Assembly (NCBI GenBank): GCA_021773135.1
Contig: JAJFKP010000009.1
Location: forward strand, 1-53,884
DNA from: Woeseiaceae bacterium
GTDB taxonomy: Bacteria > Pseudomonadota > Gammaproteobacteria > Steroidobacterales > Woeseiaceae
DNA length: 53,884 nucleotides
Reading direction: 5' to 3'
Shown: one piece after another, positions 1-8,252 of the stretch
How positions within the stretch are numbered: position 1 is the first letter of the stretch
How the letters are laid out: each line of letters begins with the position of its first letter
Program-made: the position numbers and the translations under genes
The notes under the pieces: model-generated
What the model was told of the DNA's origin: nothing
Seen by the model: only the letters and a program-made list of their open reading frames with translations
Database searches by the model: none

Positions 1-35
1 GAGTCCGTCGCTCTAACCAACTGAGCTACATCACC
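1..35 (-). pseudogene. tRNA-Met-like 5' half, cut by window edge
   Basis: Read on the minus strand this is an acceptor 5' strand GGTGATG, the TA spacer, a D-arm with GCTC/GAGC stem and the beginning of an anticodon arm. The rest lies outside the window, so it may be a true tRNA-Met gene or another repeat copy. The neighbouring full copy is defective, which makes a repeat copy more likely. Confidence 0.5.
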
Positions 36-63
36 AATGTTCGTTGCCTGTCAATTCTACCCA

Positions 64-208
64 ACAAATGGGTGGATTTGACTCGAATCGACCTAGGTCG
101 ATTCTCACCCTGCGGGCGCCTTCGGCGTCCAAATCGCTAACGCGATTTGTGAACCACCGACCGTAGGGCTTATGAGTCCGTCGCTCTAACCAACTGAGCT
201 ACATCATC
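64..208 (-). pseudogene. tRNA-Met(CAT)-like element with expanded T-loop
   Basis: On the minus strand the acceptor 5' strand (from 208), D-arm and CAT anticodon loop (complement of 170-176) are recognisable. The anticodon stem has two mismatches. The T-stem GGTGG (complement of 154-158) and CCACC (complement of 71-75) is intact but separated by 78 nt instead of 7. The inserted stretch contains three hairpins: 130-149 (8-bp stem, 4-nt loop), about 114-130 (GGCGCC/GGCGTCC, TTC loop) and 85-104 (20-nt perfect palindrome). The 3' acceptor strand pairs only partly with the 5' strand. It therefore looks like a non-functional tRNA derivative, or a structured RNA using a tRNA-like scaffold. Confidence 0.6.
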
Positions 209-395
209 AATGTTCGTTGCCTGTCAATTCTACCTATCAAATGGGTGGATTTGACTCGAATCGACCTGTGTCGATTCTCACCCTGCGGGCGCCTTCGGTG
301 ACCCATACACTTTCGCGATTTTTAAGCCACCGACTGTAGGGCTTATGAGTGCGTTGCTCTATCCTTGTGACTCCGTCGCCCCGCTACACTACCTT

Positions 396-787
396 TGTCC
401 TGGGAGCGCTGGAAGGCTAAATTGTGATTGTCGGACTAAAGATCAATTCGCACCAGTCCGCGACTATCTATATGGCGAGCGGGCGAATTGGGGTGCAAAT
501 TGTCCGGCTGAGGGCCAATCCTGTCAAGCATACCGGGAGACTATTCCATGCCAAATACGCAAAGCGTTCCGCTTCCTGTGAAATCCGCCTGTTGCTTGAC
601 AGCTGCCGTGTTGCCGGCTTCGGCGTCAAGGCGAAGTCGGCTCAGGCTGATAAATGCAAGGTTCAGTCCCGAAAACACCACGGAATGGACGAGACAAACA
701 AAGTTGCCAATCCAGACGACAGAATTCATCGATAAACCTGAGTGACGACTTGAACCTGCAATACTACACGCGGATACTGTTTCTACT
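396..787. other. Gene-free stretch after the tRNA-like repeats
   Basis: No convincing gene is seen. One 65-codon reading frame (548-745, plus) has a GGGAG about 9 bases before its ATG and a short hydrophobic N-terminal stretch, but its composition after that is random-looking and I do not call it. A weak promoter at 750-778 is listed separately. Confidence 0.5.
750..778 (+). promoter_or_regulatory. Possible sigma70 promoter for the mgtE operon
   Basis: TTGAAC at 750-755 and GATACT at 773-778 are separated by 17 bp. Each matches the consensus at four of six positions. Transcription would begin only a few bases before the ATG at 788, giving a nearly leaderless message, which fits the lack of a Shine-Dalgarno sequence there. 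Confidence 0.25.
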
Positions 788-1552
788 ATGTTAGGTGACT
801 TTATTGCCCGTGACGAAGTTATTGCTATTGCGATACTGTTTCTCGGTGTGATCGCCGCTCGCCTTGCCAGCATCGCCGCCGGGGCCATGCTCGGTCTCCT
901 TGATCGGCGTGCAGCCCAGCTGGCAACTACCGAAGATGCCCTGGTCTCACCAAAGCTGATCCGCGTCATCCGCGCTGTGCTTTTCTGGCTGATCGTCGTG
1001 CTAGCAATTTCCTACGCACTGGCGGTGCTGGGTGTCGGTGGTCTGTCGACGATGTTAGTCAACTTTATGGATTTCGTTCCTCAGATCCTGGTCGGCTTCA
1101 CGATTGTTGTGGCCGGGCATGTCATTGGGCTCCTGGCGAGCCACGTTGCCTCCAACTTAGACAGCGACACGTCGACAAGCTCGTTAGCCCCGCGCCTCGT
1201 CTACGGCACCATAGTCGTCGTTGCCGTCGTTATGGGCCTCCAACACGTCAACGTCGATATCTCGTTTGTCACCCAACTGTTACTGATCGGGGTTGCCGTT
1301 GCTGGTAGCGGACTGATGCTCGCATTCGGTCTGGGCGCGCGGCAGCATGTCGCAAACCTGCTCGCCCGACGGGAGCTTTCGCGTTTGGCCGTCACCGATC
1401 GTATACGCATCGACGGGGTCGAGGGCGACATCGTGGACATCCATGCAACCGGAGTGGATATTGCCACCGCGGAGGGCGTGGTGTCAGTGCCGGCAGCGCG
1501 ATTCGCCGACACTAGCGTCCTCAGATTCAAGAAAGTCAGCAAGGATGAGTGA
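788..1552 (+). CDS. MscS-like TM-helix membrane protein (mechanosensitive channel family)
   Basis: A 254-residue inner-membrane protein with about five hydrophobic segments (roughly residues 10-37, 60-90, 96-120, 134-152 and 158-184). The segment containing GLGARQHVANLLARRE resembles the pore-lining helix of MscS and of the TM_helix repeat family. A short beta-rich tail (about residues 200-246, with RIRIDGVEGDIVDI) looks like the start of the MscS beta domain, and the large C-terminal vestibule of MscS is missing. The role is probably a small ion or osmotic channel, inferred from family only. The stop overlaps the start of the next gene (ATGAGTGA), so the three genes to 3652 form one operon with MgtE, hinting at a link to magnesium or ionic balance. 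Confidence 0.75.
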   Translation: MLGDFIARDEVIAIAILFLGVIAARLASIAAGAMLGLLDRRAAQLATTEDALVSPKLIRVIRAVLFWLIVVLAISYALAVLGVGGLSTMLVNFMDFVPQILVGFTIVVAGHVIGLLASHVASNLDSDTSTSSLAPRLVYGTIVVVAVVMGLQHVNVDISFVTQLLLIGVAVAGSGLMLAFGLGARQHVANLLARRELSRLAVTDRIRIDGVEGDIVDIHATGVDIATAEGVVSVPAARFADTSVLRFKKVSKDE

Positions 1553-2363
1553 AATCGATCGGTTGAGTAAAGACTTCGCGATGCGCCACCCGGATTCCTT
1601 CGCACGAATTCTTGCTGGCGGTGAATTCGAAGAGAGCGAACGTATTCTCGAGAGCTTGCCGGCGGATCGCAAGGCGGCCATCGTTGCGCGACTGCCCGCA
1701 CCGCAGATTCGGCAACTGCTCGAATCAGAACGACATCGTCCCGCAGACTGGCTCGTGGATGCACCCTTCGACGATGCGATGACCTTGCTCAGCCGACTGT
1801 CGCGCAAGAGACGCCTTGCATTAGTGAACAGCCTTCAGAACCGGCAACGCCAGCGCCAGTTTTTGCGACAACAGCAGTATCCAGCCCACAGCGTGGGTGC
1901 GCTGGTGGCAGAAATACCCTTGCGTGTCGACTCAGAGTCACCGGCCGCTGAAGTGTTGGCAGAGCTGCGCAAGATCGATGTCGAGTCTCAGGGACCCGTC
2001 GTCATCGTTGACGCCGAGGGGCACTACCTCGGGATCCTCGATCGGTGGCGGCTGCTGCTGCGAAATCCTGCAACCGGGACGATCGCGGATTACGTCATTA
2101 ATGTCACGCCCGTTCGTCCCGAAACGCCGGTCGTTGCCGTCGCGATGCATGAAGAATGGCACACCCGTAACTGGTTGCCCGTTATCGATTATGAGCGCCG
2201 CATTCTTGGCGCCGTGTCGCGCGAGAAAGTCTTGCGTGCTGCGAGCGTGCACTCGGGAAGCGTGCAGCCCGGCGGCAATACCCTGCTGGATCTGCTCGCT
2301 GACCTCGTCTACATGTGTGAAGCCGTGCTGCTAAAGACCCTGCCGGGGAAAGATACGTCGTGA
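1545..2363 (+). CDS. MgtE-like soluble protein: MgtE N-domain plus CBS pair, no channel
   Basis: The start is the ATG at 1545 overlapping the upstream stop; the frame stays open further upstream but only inside the previous gene. The 272-residue product has a helical MgtE_N-type superhelix (about residues 1-112) and a CBS pair (about 118-236, including SVGALVAEIPLRV, the MgtE-type junction). It ends in one hydrophobic-leaning helix and lacks the five-helix MgtE membrane domain. The next gene, overlapping by four bases, is a full MgtE. In MgtE the N and CBS domains sense Mg2+ and gate the pore, so this protein could be a regulatory subunit mixing with MgtE; that is inference. It could also be a decayed duplicate, but the clean frame and coupling argue against decay. 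Confidence 0.75.
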   Translation: MSEIDRLSKDFAMRHPDSFARILAGGEFEESERILESLPADRKAAIVARLPAPQIRQLLESERHRPADWLVDAPFDDAMTLLSRLSRKRRLALVNSLQNRQRQRQFLRQQQYPAHSVGALVAEIPLRVDSESPAAEVLAELRKIDVESQGPVVIVDAEGHYLGILDRWRLLLRNPATGTIADYVINVTPVRPETPVVAVAMHEEWHTRNWLPVIDYERRILGAVSREKVLRAASVHSGSVQPGGNTLLDLLADLVYMCEAVLLKTLPGKDTS

Positions 2364-3652
2364 CGCTATACGCAGAACTTAAAGACACCTACTTGCTTGA
2401 GCAACCGGCCGACGCCGCCCGTTGTCTCGAAGCAATGCCGACCGACGAGCTGCGACAACACCTGCGCGATATCAGCCCGACCGCGCTGATTAACTGCATG
2501 GACTACCTGTCCACCAGTCGAGCAGCCGAGGCCTTCGTTGCGCTTACGAACAGGCAAAAGCGCACGGTATTGCGAGATGCCTCGCCGCGGCTCGCCATCA
2601 GCATGCTTGCCGGGATGGACGACGCTGCACGAGCTGAACATATGGCGAAGCTGCCCAAATCGGTCCAACAAGACCTGGAGCGCCTGCAGCAATTTGACGA
2701 GAACACGGCCGGCCGCTTGCTCGATCGACCTTATGACACCGTTCGGTCCGACATGACAGTGACACACGCGCTCCAGGTTTTGCGTAGTTCGGGAGCGCGC
2801 CGCACACGATCCGTTTACGTGGTCGACCGCGGCAATCGCCTCGTCGGTCGCGTTGACATGCAGGCAATGGCGATGGCGGACGGTGACTGCCTGATGAGCG
2901 AGTTGCTCGAGGATATCGAGGCCAGCGTGCTGGCAACGGCACCCCGCAGCGAAGTCGTTGAACTGCTCGATCGATACCGGGTCGACTCGCTGCCGGTAGT
3001 CGACGTCGAGGGACGGTTGCTCGGCGTAGTGCGTTATAAGACTCTGTTCCAGGCGATCGAAGCCGTTGCCACGGCAAGTCTGCAAAAGATGGTTGGCGTT
3101 AGCGCGGACGAACGCGCTTTGTCGACACCTGTTTTCTCTGTCAGGCGCCGACTGCCGTGGTTACACATCAACCTGTTAACGGCATTCCTTGCCGCCGCAG
3201 TCGTTGGCGTATTTGAATCGCTGATTGCGCAGTTCACAGCTCTTGCCGTGTTATTACCCGTCGTGGCAGGTCAATCGGGCAACGCGGGCGCGCAGGCGCT
3301 CGCCGTAACGATGCGCGGTCTTGCATTGCGCGAAATCGGCACGCGGGAGTGGCGCAAGGTGCTCTGGAAAGAGGTTCGCGTTGGTTTCATAAACGGATTC
3401 GCGCTCGCCTTCACCTGCGGCGTCGCCGTTTTCGCCTGGAGCCAGTCGATCGGTCTTGCCCTCGTCATTGGCGTCGCGATGATACTGTCCATGATCGCTG
3501 CCGGTATCTCCGGCGCCGTCGTGCCGATAATGTTGATTCGACTTGGCCAGGATCCTGCGACCGCTTCCTCCATTATTCTGACCACTGTCACCGACGTTGC
3601 CGGCTTCATTTCGTTCCTGGGAACGGCGTCGCTGCTGTCATTCATGCTTTAA
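2360..3652 (+). CDS. mgtE: Magnesium transporter MgtE
   Basis: A 430-residue Mg2+ channel/transporter of the inner membrane. The N-terminal helical domain spans about residues 1-125, the CBS pair about 128-240, and five membrane helices about 268-430. The membrane part carries the family signature VVAGQSGNAGAQALAV (about 302-316). The last helix contains TDVAGFISFLG, whose Asp (about 412) is at the place of the Mg2+-binding pore Asp of the Thermus protein. The start is a GTG at 2360 overlapping the previous stop as GTGA, so translation is coupled. It shares its operon with an MscS-like protein and an MgtE paralogue without a channel. It converges with glgX, with only 22 bases between the stops and no classic terminator. 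Confidence 0.93.
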   Translation: MTLYAELKDTYLLEQPADAARCLEAMPTDELRQHLRDISPTALINCMDYLSTSRAAEAFVALTNRQKRTVLRDASPRLAISMLAGMDDAARAEHMAKLPKSVQQDLERLQQFDENTAGRLLDRPYDTVRSDMTVTHALQVLRSSGARRTRSVYVVDRGNRLVGRVDMQAMAMADGDCLMSELLEDIEASVLATAPRSEVVELLDRYRVDSLPVVDVEGRLLGVVRYKTLFQAIEAVATASLQKMVGVSADERALSTPVFSVRRRLPWLHINLLTAFLAAAVVGVFESLIAQFTALAVLLPVVAGQSGNAGAQALAVTMRGLALREIGTREWRKVLWKEVRVGFINGFALAFTCGVAVFAWSQSIGLALVIGVAMILSMIAAGISGAVVPIMLIRLGQDPATASSIILTTVTDVAGFISFLGTASLLSFML

Positions 3653-3674
3653 GGGCCAGACGCTGGCGACACCT

Positions 3675-5738
3675 TCATGTACCTGAACGTTGTGCGACTA
3701 CATCGCCCGAGTTGACGAGGCAGGTGACGCTGCTACCGGATATCTTCCACGACCCGTCCGCAGGTTGGCTATCAATGCTGTCTTGGCCATCAAAAGCGAC
3801 CTGCCAGTTCTCGCCTGGCAAGATTGGCAGTCTGAACCACACGGCGCTGTGGTCGGCATTAATGAGTATCGCAATAGCCGTGCTGCCAGGCTCGGACAGA
3901 ACCACGCCGAACGTAGCGACCCGGTCCCATTCGTCACCCTTCAGTTCGCGTCCGTCCGGCAGGTACCATGCGATGTCCGGCCTGTCTCCAGATCCCGGTT
4001 GATCGCCGTGACGGTATACCCCCTGTCGCAGCAACGGGGATACGTTTCTGATCCGGATCAGTTCACGAACGGCAGCAACGAACGACGGATCTTCCGCCAG
4101 ACCCGACCAGTCGATCCAGCCGATCGGGTTGTCCTGGGCATAGGCGTTGTTGTTGCCTTGTTGTGAGTTGCCGAACTCGTCACCGCCCAGCAGCATCGGC
4201 GTGCCCTGCGAAAACAAAAGGGTTGCAAGCAGATTCAAGCGCCGTTGTCGGCGGCTGTTAAGGATGCGCGGATCGTCCGTGTCACCTTCAGCGCCGAAAT
4301 TGTCGCTGAAATTGTGGCGGTGGCCGTCCTGATTTTCTTCACCGTTGGCCTGATTGTGACGTGACGCATAGCTGACCAGGTCAGCGAGTGTAAACCCGTC
4401 ATGGCTGGTAACGAAATTGATGCTGGCTGTGGGGCCGCGTCCATTGTTGTCGAAGCGGTCCGCCGAACCGTGCAGACGTTTGGCAAGGTTGGGCGCCGAA
4501 TTATCATCGCCCCGCCAGAAGCGGCGGACATCATCGCGGAATTGATCGTTCCATTCACCCCAACCTGGCGGGAAATTGCCGAGCTGATAACCGTCCGGCC
4601 CGACATCCCACGGTTCCGCGATCAGCTTCAGCTGCGCGAGTTTCGGGTCTTTCGCAATGGCCCTGAGCAGCGGGTGGCCGGTCCGGAAACCGTCGCGGGA
4701 CCGAGCGAGAACGGTTGCGAGGTCGAAGCGAAATCCATCCACGCCCATCTCATCGCTCCAGTAACGGAGACTGTCGATTATCAGCGCCTGGACCACCGGC
4801 TGATCTGCGTCCAGCGTGTTGCCACACCCGGTGTCATCAAGGTAGACGCTGGGGTCGGATGCATCGAGCCGATAATAGCTGCGATTATCGAGCCCCCGAA
4901 AGGAGAGCGTCGGGCCAAAGCGGTCTCCTTCGCCAGTGTGGTTGTAGGCGACGTCGAGAATAACTTCGATCCCGGCAGCGTGGATCGAGTCGACCATTTC
5001 GCGGAAATATGGTGCGTCGTCGCGACCGAGGTAGCGCCTGGCCGGCGTAAAAAAATTGATCGAATTGTAGCCCCAGAGATTTTTCAAGCCTTTTTCGAAC
5101 AGGTGTTGCTCGTCTATGAATTCGAACACCGGCATGAGTTCGACTGACGTAATACCGAGGGCGGAAAGGTACTCGAGTATCTCGCCGTTAGCCATGCCGC
5201 GAAAACGTCCTCGCTCTGCTGCGGACAACCCGGGGTGTTGCATGGTGTAGCCGCGGACATTGGTCTCGTAAATTATCGTTTTGCGCCAGGGAATCTGCGG
5301 CCGATGGTCCGGCCGCCGATCCATTTCACCGGTTACGATACATTTTGGTACGTGCGGCGAACTGTCCTCGCTACTGCGGACGAATCTCGACGATGCGGGA
5401 CGGACGTAGTCGAAAACGGCTGACGACCAGCTGAACTTTCCGTCCAGGCAGCGAGCATAAGGATCCAGTAGCAGCTTGTCTGGGTTCGATCTGATTCCGT
5501 TTTCGGGCACGTAGCCGCCGTGAACCCGGAAGCCGTACGCCTGGCCCGGTTTGCAATCTTTCACCCAGCCGTGCCAGACGTCACCGCTTCTGCCCGGCAA
5601 TGCCAGTCGGGCTGTTTCGATTCCGTTTTCAAACAGGCAGAGGTCAATCGCCTCTGCTGTTGACGAGTAAACAGCAAAATTGACGCCGTCGTCGATCAAA
5701 ACGGCGCCCATTGTTGCAGCGGAGCCGGCTTCGATCAC
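3675..5738 (-). CDS. glgX: Glycogen debranching enzyme GlgX (isoamylase type)
   Basis: A cytoplasmic GH13 enzyme that hydrolyses alpha-1,6 branches of phosphorylase-trimmed glycogen. A CBM48-like N-domain (about residues 8-110) is followed by the (beta/alpha)8 domain. The catalytic residues are visible: the nucleophile Asp in GFRFDLA (about 339), the acid Glu in LIAEPWDVG (about 375) and the transition-state Asp in TSHDGFT (about 447). DVAYNHTGEG is GH13 conserved region I. I prefer the GTG at 5738 because it overlaps the glgP stop as GTGA; a TTG at 5771 would lengthen the protein by 11 residues, and an ATG at 5711 would cut the conserved N-terminus. It is the last gene of the malQ-glgC-glgB-glgP-glgX operon. 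Confidence 0.95.
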   Translation of the reverse strand: MIEAGSAATMGAVLIDDGVNFAVYSSTAEAIDLCLFENGIETARLALPGRSGDVWHGWVKDCKPGQAYGFRVHGGYVPENGIRSNPDKLLLDPYARCLDGKFSWSSAVFDYVRPASSRFVRSSEDSSPHVPKCIVTGEMDRRPDHRPQIPWRKTIIYETNVRGYTMQHPGLSAAERGRFRGMANGEILEYLSALGITSVELMPVFEFIDEQHLFEKGLKNLWGYNSINFFTPARRYLGRDDAPYFREMVDSIHAAGIEVILDVAYNHTGEGDRFGPTLSFRGLDNRSYYRLDASDPSVYLDDTGCGNTLDADQPVVQALIIDSLRYWSDEMGVDGFRFDLATVLARSRDGFRTGHPLLRAIAKDPKLAQLKLIAEPWDVGPDGYQLGNFPPGWGEWNDQFRDDVRRFWRGDDNSAPNLAKRLHGSADRFDNNGRGPTASINFVTSHDGFTLADLVSYASRHNQANGEENQDGHRHNFSDNFGAEGDTDDPRILNSRRQRRLNLLATLLFSQGTPMLLGGDEFGNSQQGNNNAYAQDNPIGWIDWSGLAEDPSFVAAVRELIRIRNVSPLLRQGVYRHGDQPGSGDRPDIAWYLPDGRELKGDEWDRVATFGVVLSEPGSTAIAILINADHSAVWFRLPILPGENWQVAFDGQDSIDSQPADGSWKISGSSVTCLVNSGDVVAQRSGT

Positions 5739-8236
5739 GGCAATGCTGGTGTGACCGGCCGCAAACGCCAAATATCTTCGTTATATTCTCTGATCGTTCG
5801 GTCGGAGGAAAATCGGCCGGACATTGCCGTGTTAAGTATGCTCGACGCGGTCCATGCAGTTTGATCCAGCCATCTGGCGTCAACCTGTTCTTGTGCTGCT
5901 ACAAAAGCACCAAAATCGGCCGCCGTCATCCATGGATCGTGTTGACTGCGGATGGCCTGAACGATGCTGTCGAAAGGCGCACTATCGCCAGCCGACAACT
6001 TGCCGCTCTCGAGCCAGCTCATAACGCTCTGCAGGTCCTCATCCGCGGCGATGATACTGTCCGGGTCGTAGACCGGCTGCAGCTCGGCTATTTCGGTGAC
6101 AGTCAGCCCGAACAGGAAGAAGTGATCCGGTCCGACCGCTTCCAGGATTTCGACATTTGCACCGTCAAGTGTGCCAACCGTCAACGCGCCATTCATCATG
6201 AACTTCATGTTTCCGGTTCCGGAAGCTTCTTTGCCCGCAGTCGAAAGCTGCGCAGACAGGTCTGTCGCCGGACAAATGCGTTCCATTGCGGATACATTGT
6301 AATCGGGCAGGAAAATCAGTTTCAGCCGCCCGGCCACGGCAGGGTCATTGTTGATTATCCGCGCAACGTCATTAATGCATTTGACGATCTGCTTTGCCAT
6401 TACGTAGCCGGGCGCAGCTTTGCCGCCAATAATAATGACTCTCGGCACAGGTTCATCGCCATCACCTCGCAGTATTCGGTCATAGAGGTGTATCGCATGC
6501 ATCAGGTTCAAAAGCTGGCGTTTGTATTCGTGAATGCGCTTCACCTGTACGTCAAACAAGGCCGTCTCATCAACAGTGATGCCGAGCCGTGACTGGATTT
6601 CTGCGGCGAGGCGCGTCTTATTGTCCCGGCGGACCGTGCGCCAGGCCGACTGCATGTCGGGGTCGTCAGCGTAGTCGCGAAGACGTTCGAGTTGCGGCAG
6701 GTCGGTTACCCAATGGTCGCCGATGCGCGCAGTGATTAACTCCGCCAACGCGGGATTACAGGCAGCAAGCCACCGTCTTTGGGTGACACCGTTGGTTTTG
6801 TTATTAAAACGATGCGGCCACAGATTGGCGAAATCCCTGAACAGTCCCTCCCTGAGAAGTTTGGAGTGCAGTTCGGCAACGCCATTGACTGAGTAGCTGC
6901 CAACGATTGCCAGGTATGCCATGCGGACGGATGCATCGTCGCGTATCAGTGACATTCGCGCGACCATTTCTTTGTTATCGGGCCAGCGTTCCACAACCTC
7001 TTCAAGAAATCTCGTATTGATCTCGTAAATGATATCGAGCAGTCGTGGCAGCAGCTGACGTAACATTGTCACCGGCCACTCTTCCAGGGCCTCGGGCAAC
7101 AGTGTGTGGTTCGTGTACGCCATTGTCGAACTGGTGATAGTCCATGCCGAGTCCCACGAGAGGCCGTGCTCGTCCATCAGCAGCCGCATTAATTCGGGCA
7201 CAGCGATTGCCGGATGCGTATCGTTTAGCTGGAAGCAGTTCTTTTCGGCGAATTCACCAAAGTCTTCGCCGTGTCGCTTGCGCCAGCGACGCAGCGTGTC
7301 CTGCAGACTCGCCGAAGCCAGGAAGTACTGCTGCCGCAATCTGAGTTCCTTGCCGCTCTCATTGGCGTCGTTCGGGTACAGCACCATCGTGATGTTGTCT
7401 GCGGCGTTTTTTTCCGCCACGGCCTCCGAGTAACTGCCGGCATTAAATTCAGCAAGATCGAATGCGTCTGTGGCATCCGCCGACCATAAACGCAATGTAT
7501 TGACAATATCGTTTCTGTATCCGGGAATCGGCACATCAAACGGAATCGCCAGCACGTCATGGGTATCCCGCCATTCGAATCGCTTCCTGCCATCTGCATC
7601 GCGGTAGGCCTCTGTGTGGCCTCCAAAACGGACGACCTGCGCGATCTCGATGCGCTCTATCTCCCACGGAAAGCCTTCTCGCAGCCAGGAATCGGGTTCT
7701 TCCACCTGGTGTCCTTGCTCGATACGTTGCCGGAACATGCCGTAACGATAGCGAATCCCGTAGCCGATGACGGGCAACGCCAGCGTAGCGCAGCTGTCGA
7801 GAAAGCACGCTGCCAGCCGTCCGAGCCCGCCGTTGCCGAGTCCCGCGTCATGCTCACGCTCCTCGACAATTTCAAGCTCGAGGCCAAGTCGCGCGACTGC
7901 CTCGGATGTTTCCCTGGTCAGGTCCATGCTCAGGAGCGCGTTGGATAGCAGACGGCCCATCAGGTACTCGAGCGATAAGTAGGCCACTTGCCGGCTGTCA
8001 TCGCGGGCCGTTGCAATCCGGGTACGATTCCAGCGCTCGACGAGTCGTTCCCTGACCGCAAGCGCCACGGCCTGGTAGAGGAACGGCGAGCGCGTATGAA
8101 CGGTGCGGCGACCGAGCATGCGCACGTAATAGTGCGTGAAATCGTCAAGGATGGCATCCGCAGTCATCGGCAGCGGCGCCAGTTGAAGCAATTCGAGGTC
8201 CCCTGCCCCGATGGGGGTGTCTCCGTTCCCGGCCAC
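5735..8236 (-). CDS. glgP: Glycogen phosphorylase
   Basis: An 833-residue GT35 phosphorylase that releases glucose-1-phosphate from the non-reducing ends of glycogen using pyridoxal phosphate. Seen in the sequence: the N-terminal YYVRMLGRRTVHTRSPF region, the LSLEYLMGRLL and GLGNGGLGRLAACFLDS motifs, and the PLP-lysine region EASGTGNMKFMMNGAL followed by TLDGANVEI. The length is normal for the family. The start is a GTG with GGAGAA a few bases upstream. It lies 16 bp after glgB and overlaps glgX by four bases, so phosphorolysis and debranching are co-expressed with the synthetic genes glgC and glgB. Confidence 0.97.
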   Translation of the reverse strand: MAGNGDTPIGAGDLELLQLAPLPMTADAILDDFTHYYVRMLGRRTVHTRSPFLYQAVALAVRERLVERWNRTRIATARDDSRQVAYLSLEYLMGRLLSNALLSMDLTRETSEAVARLGLELEIVEEREHDAGLGNGGLGRLAACFLDSCATLALPVIGYGIRYRYGMFRQRIEQGHQVEEPDSWLREGFPWEIERIEIAQVVRFGGHTEAYRDADGRKRFEWRDTHDVLAIPFDVPIPGYRNDIVNTLRLWSADATDAFDLAEFNAGSYSEAVAEKNAADNITMVLYPNDANESGKELRLRQQYFLASASLQDTLRRWRKRHGEDFGEFAEKNCFQLNDTHPAIAVPELMRLLMDEHGLSWDSAWTITSSTMAYTNHTLLPEALEEWPVTMLRQLLPRLLDIIYEINTRFLEEVVERWPDNKEMVARMSLIRDDASVRMAYLAIVGSYSVNGVAELHSKLLREGLFRDFANLWPHRFNNKTNGVTQRRWLAACNPALAELITARIGDHWVTDLPQLERLRDYADDPDMQSAWRTVRRDNKTRLAAEIQSRLGITVDETALFDVQVKRIHEYKRQLLNLMHAIHLYDRILRGDGDEPVPRVIIIGGKAAPGYVMAKQIVKCINDVARIINNDPAVAGRLKLIFLPDYNVSAMERICPATDLSAQLSTAGKEASGTGNMKFMMNGALTVGTLDGANVEILEAVGPDHFFLFGLTVTEIAELQPVYDPDSIIAADEDLQSVMSWLESGKLSAGDSAPFDSIVQAIRSQHDPWMTAADFGAFVAAQEQVDARWLDQTAWTASSILNTAMSGRFSSDRTIREYNEDIWRLRPVTPALP

Positions 8237-8252
8237 GTTGTTCTCCGTCCAG

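Larger units (their letters stand above)
1..395 (-). repeat. Tandem 173-bp repeat derived from tRNA-Met
   Basis: The plus strand repeats with a 173-bp period. The same block starts at 1 and 174, and a diverged copy starts at 347. Each unit read on the minus strand contains a tRNA-like 5' half with a CAT anticodon loop, then a GC-rich palindromic segment, then the 3' side of a T-stem and a spacer. The copy starting at 347 is decayed and fades out near 395. The array is cut by the left end of the window, so more copies, and perhaps an intact parent tRNA gene, may lie outside. The repeat period is directly visible; its origin from a tRNA gene is inference. Confidence 0.8.

Noticed and set aside
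1-395. CRISPR array
   Set aside because: The repeats are 173 bp long without short-repeat/spacer alternation and no cas gene is nearby; they are tandem tRNA-like units.
548-745. 65-codon plus-strand frame with GGGAG before its ATG
   Set aside because: Short, low-complexity composition after a brief hydrophobic stretch and no recognised family; lies in a gap after decaying repeats.
541-969. Minus-strand frame of 142 codons overlapping the MscS-like gene
   Set aside because: It is an antisense shadow of the membrane-protein gene, Ala/Arg/Ser-rich without a domain.
3653-3674. Terminator between mgtE and glgX (GCCAG/CTGGC stem)
   Set aside because: Five-base stem with no T-run on either strand.
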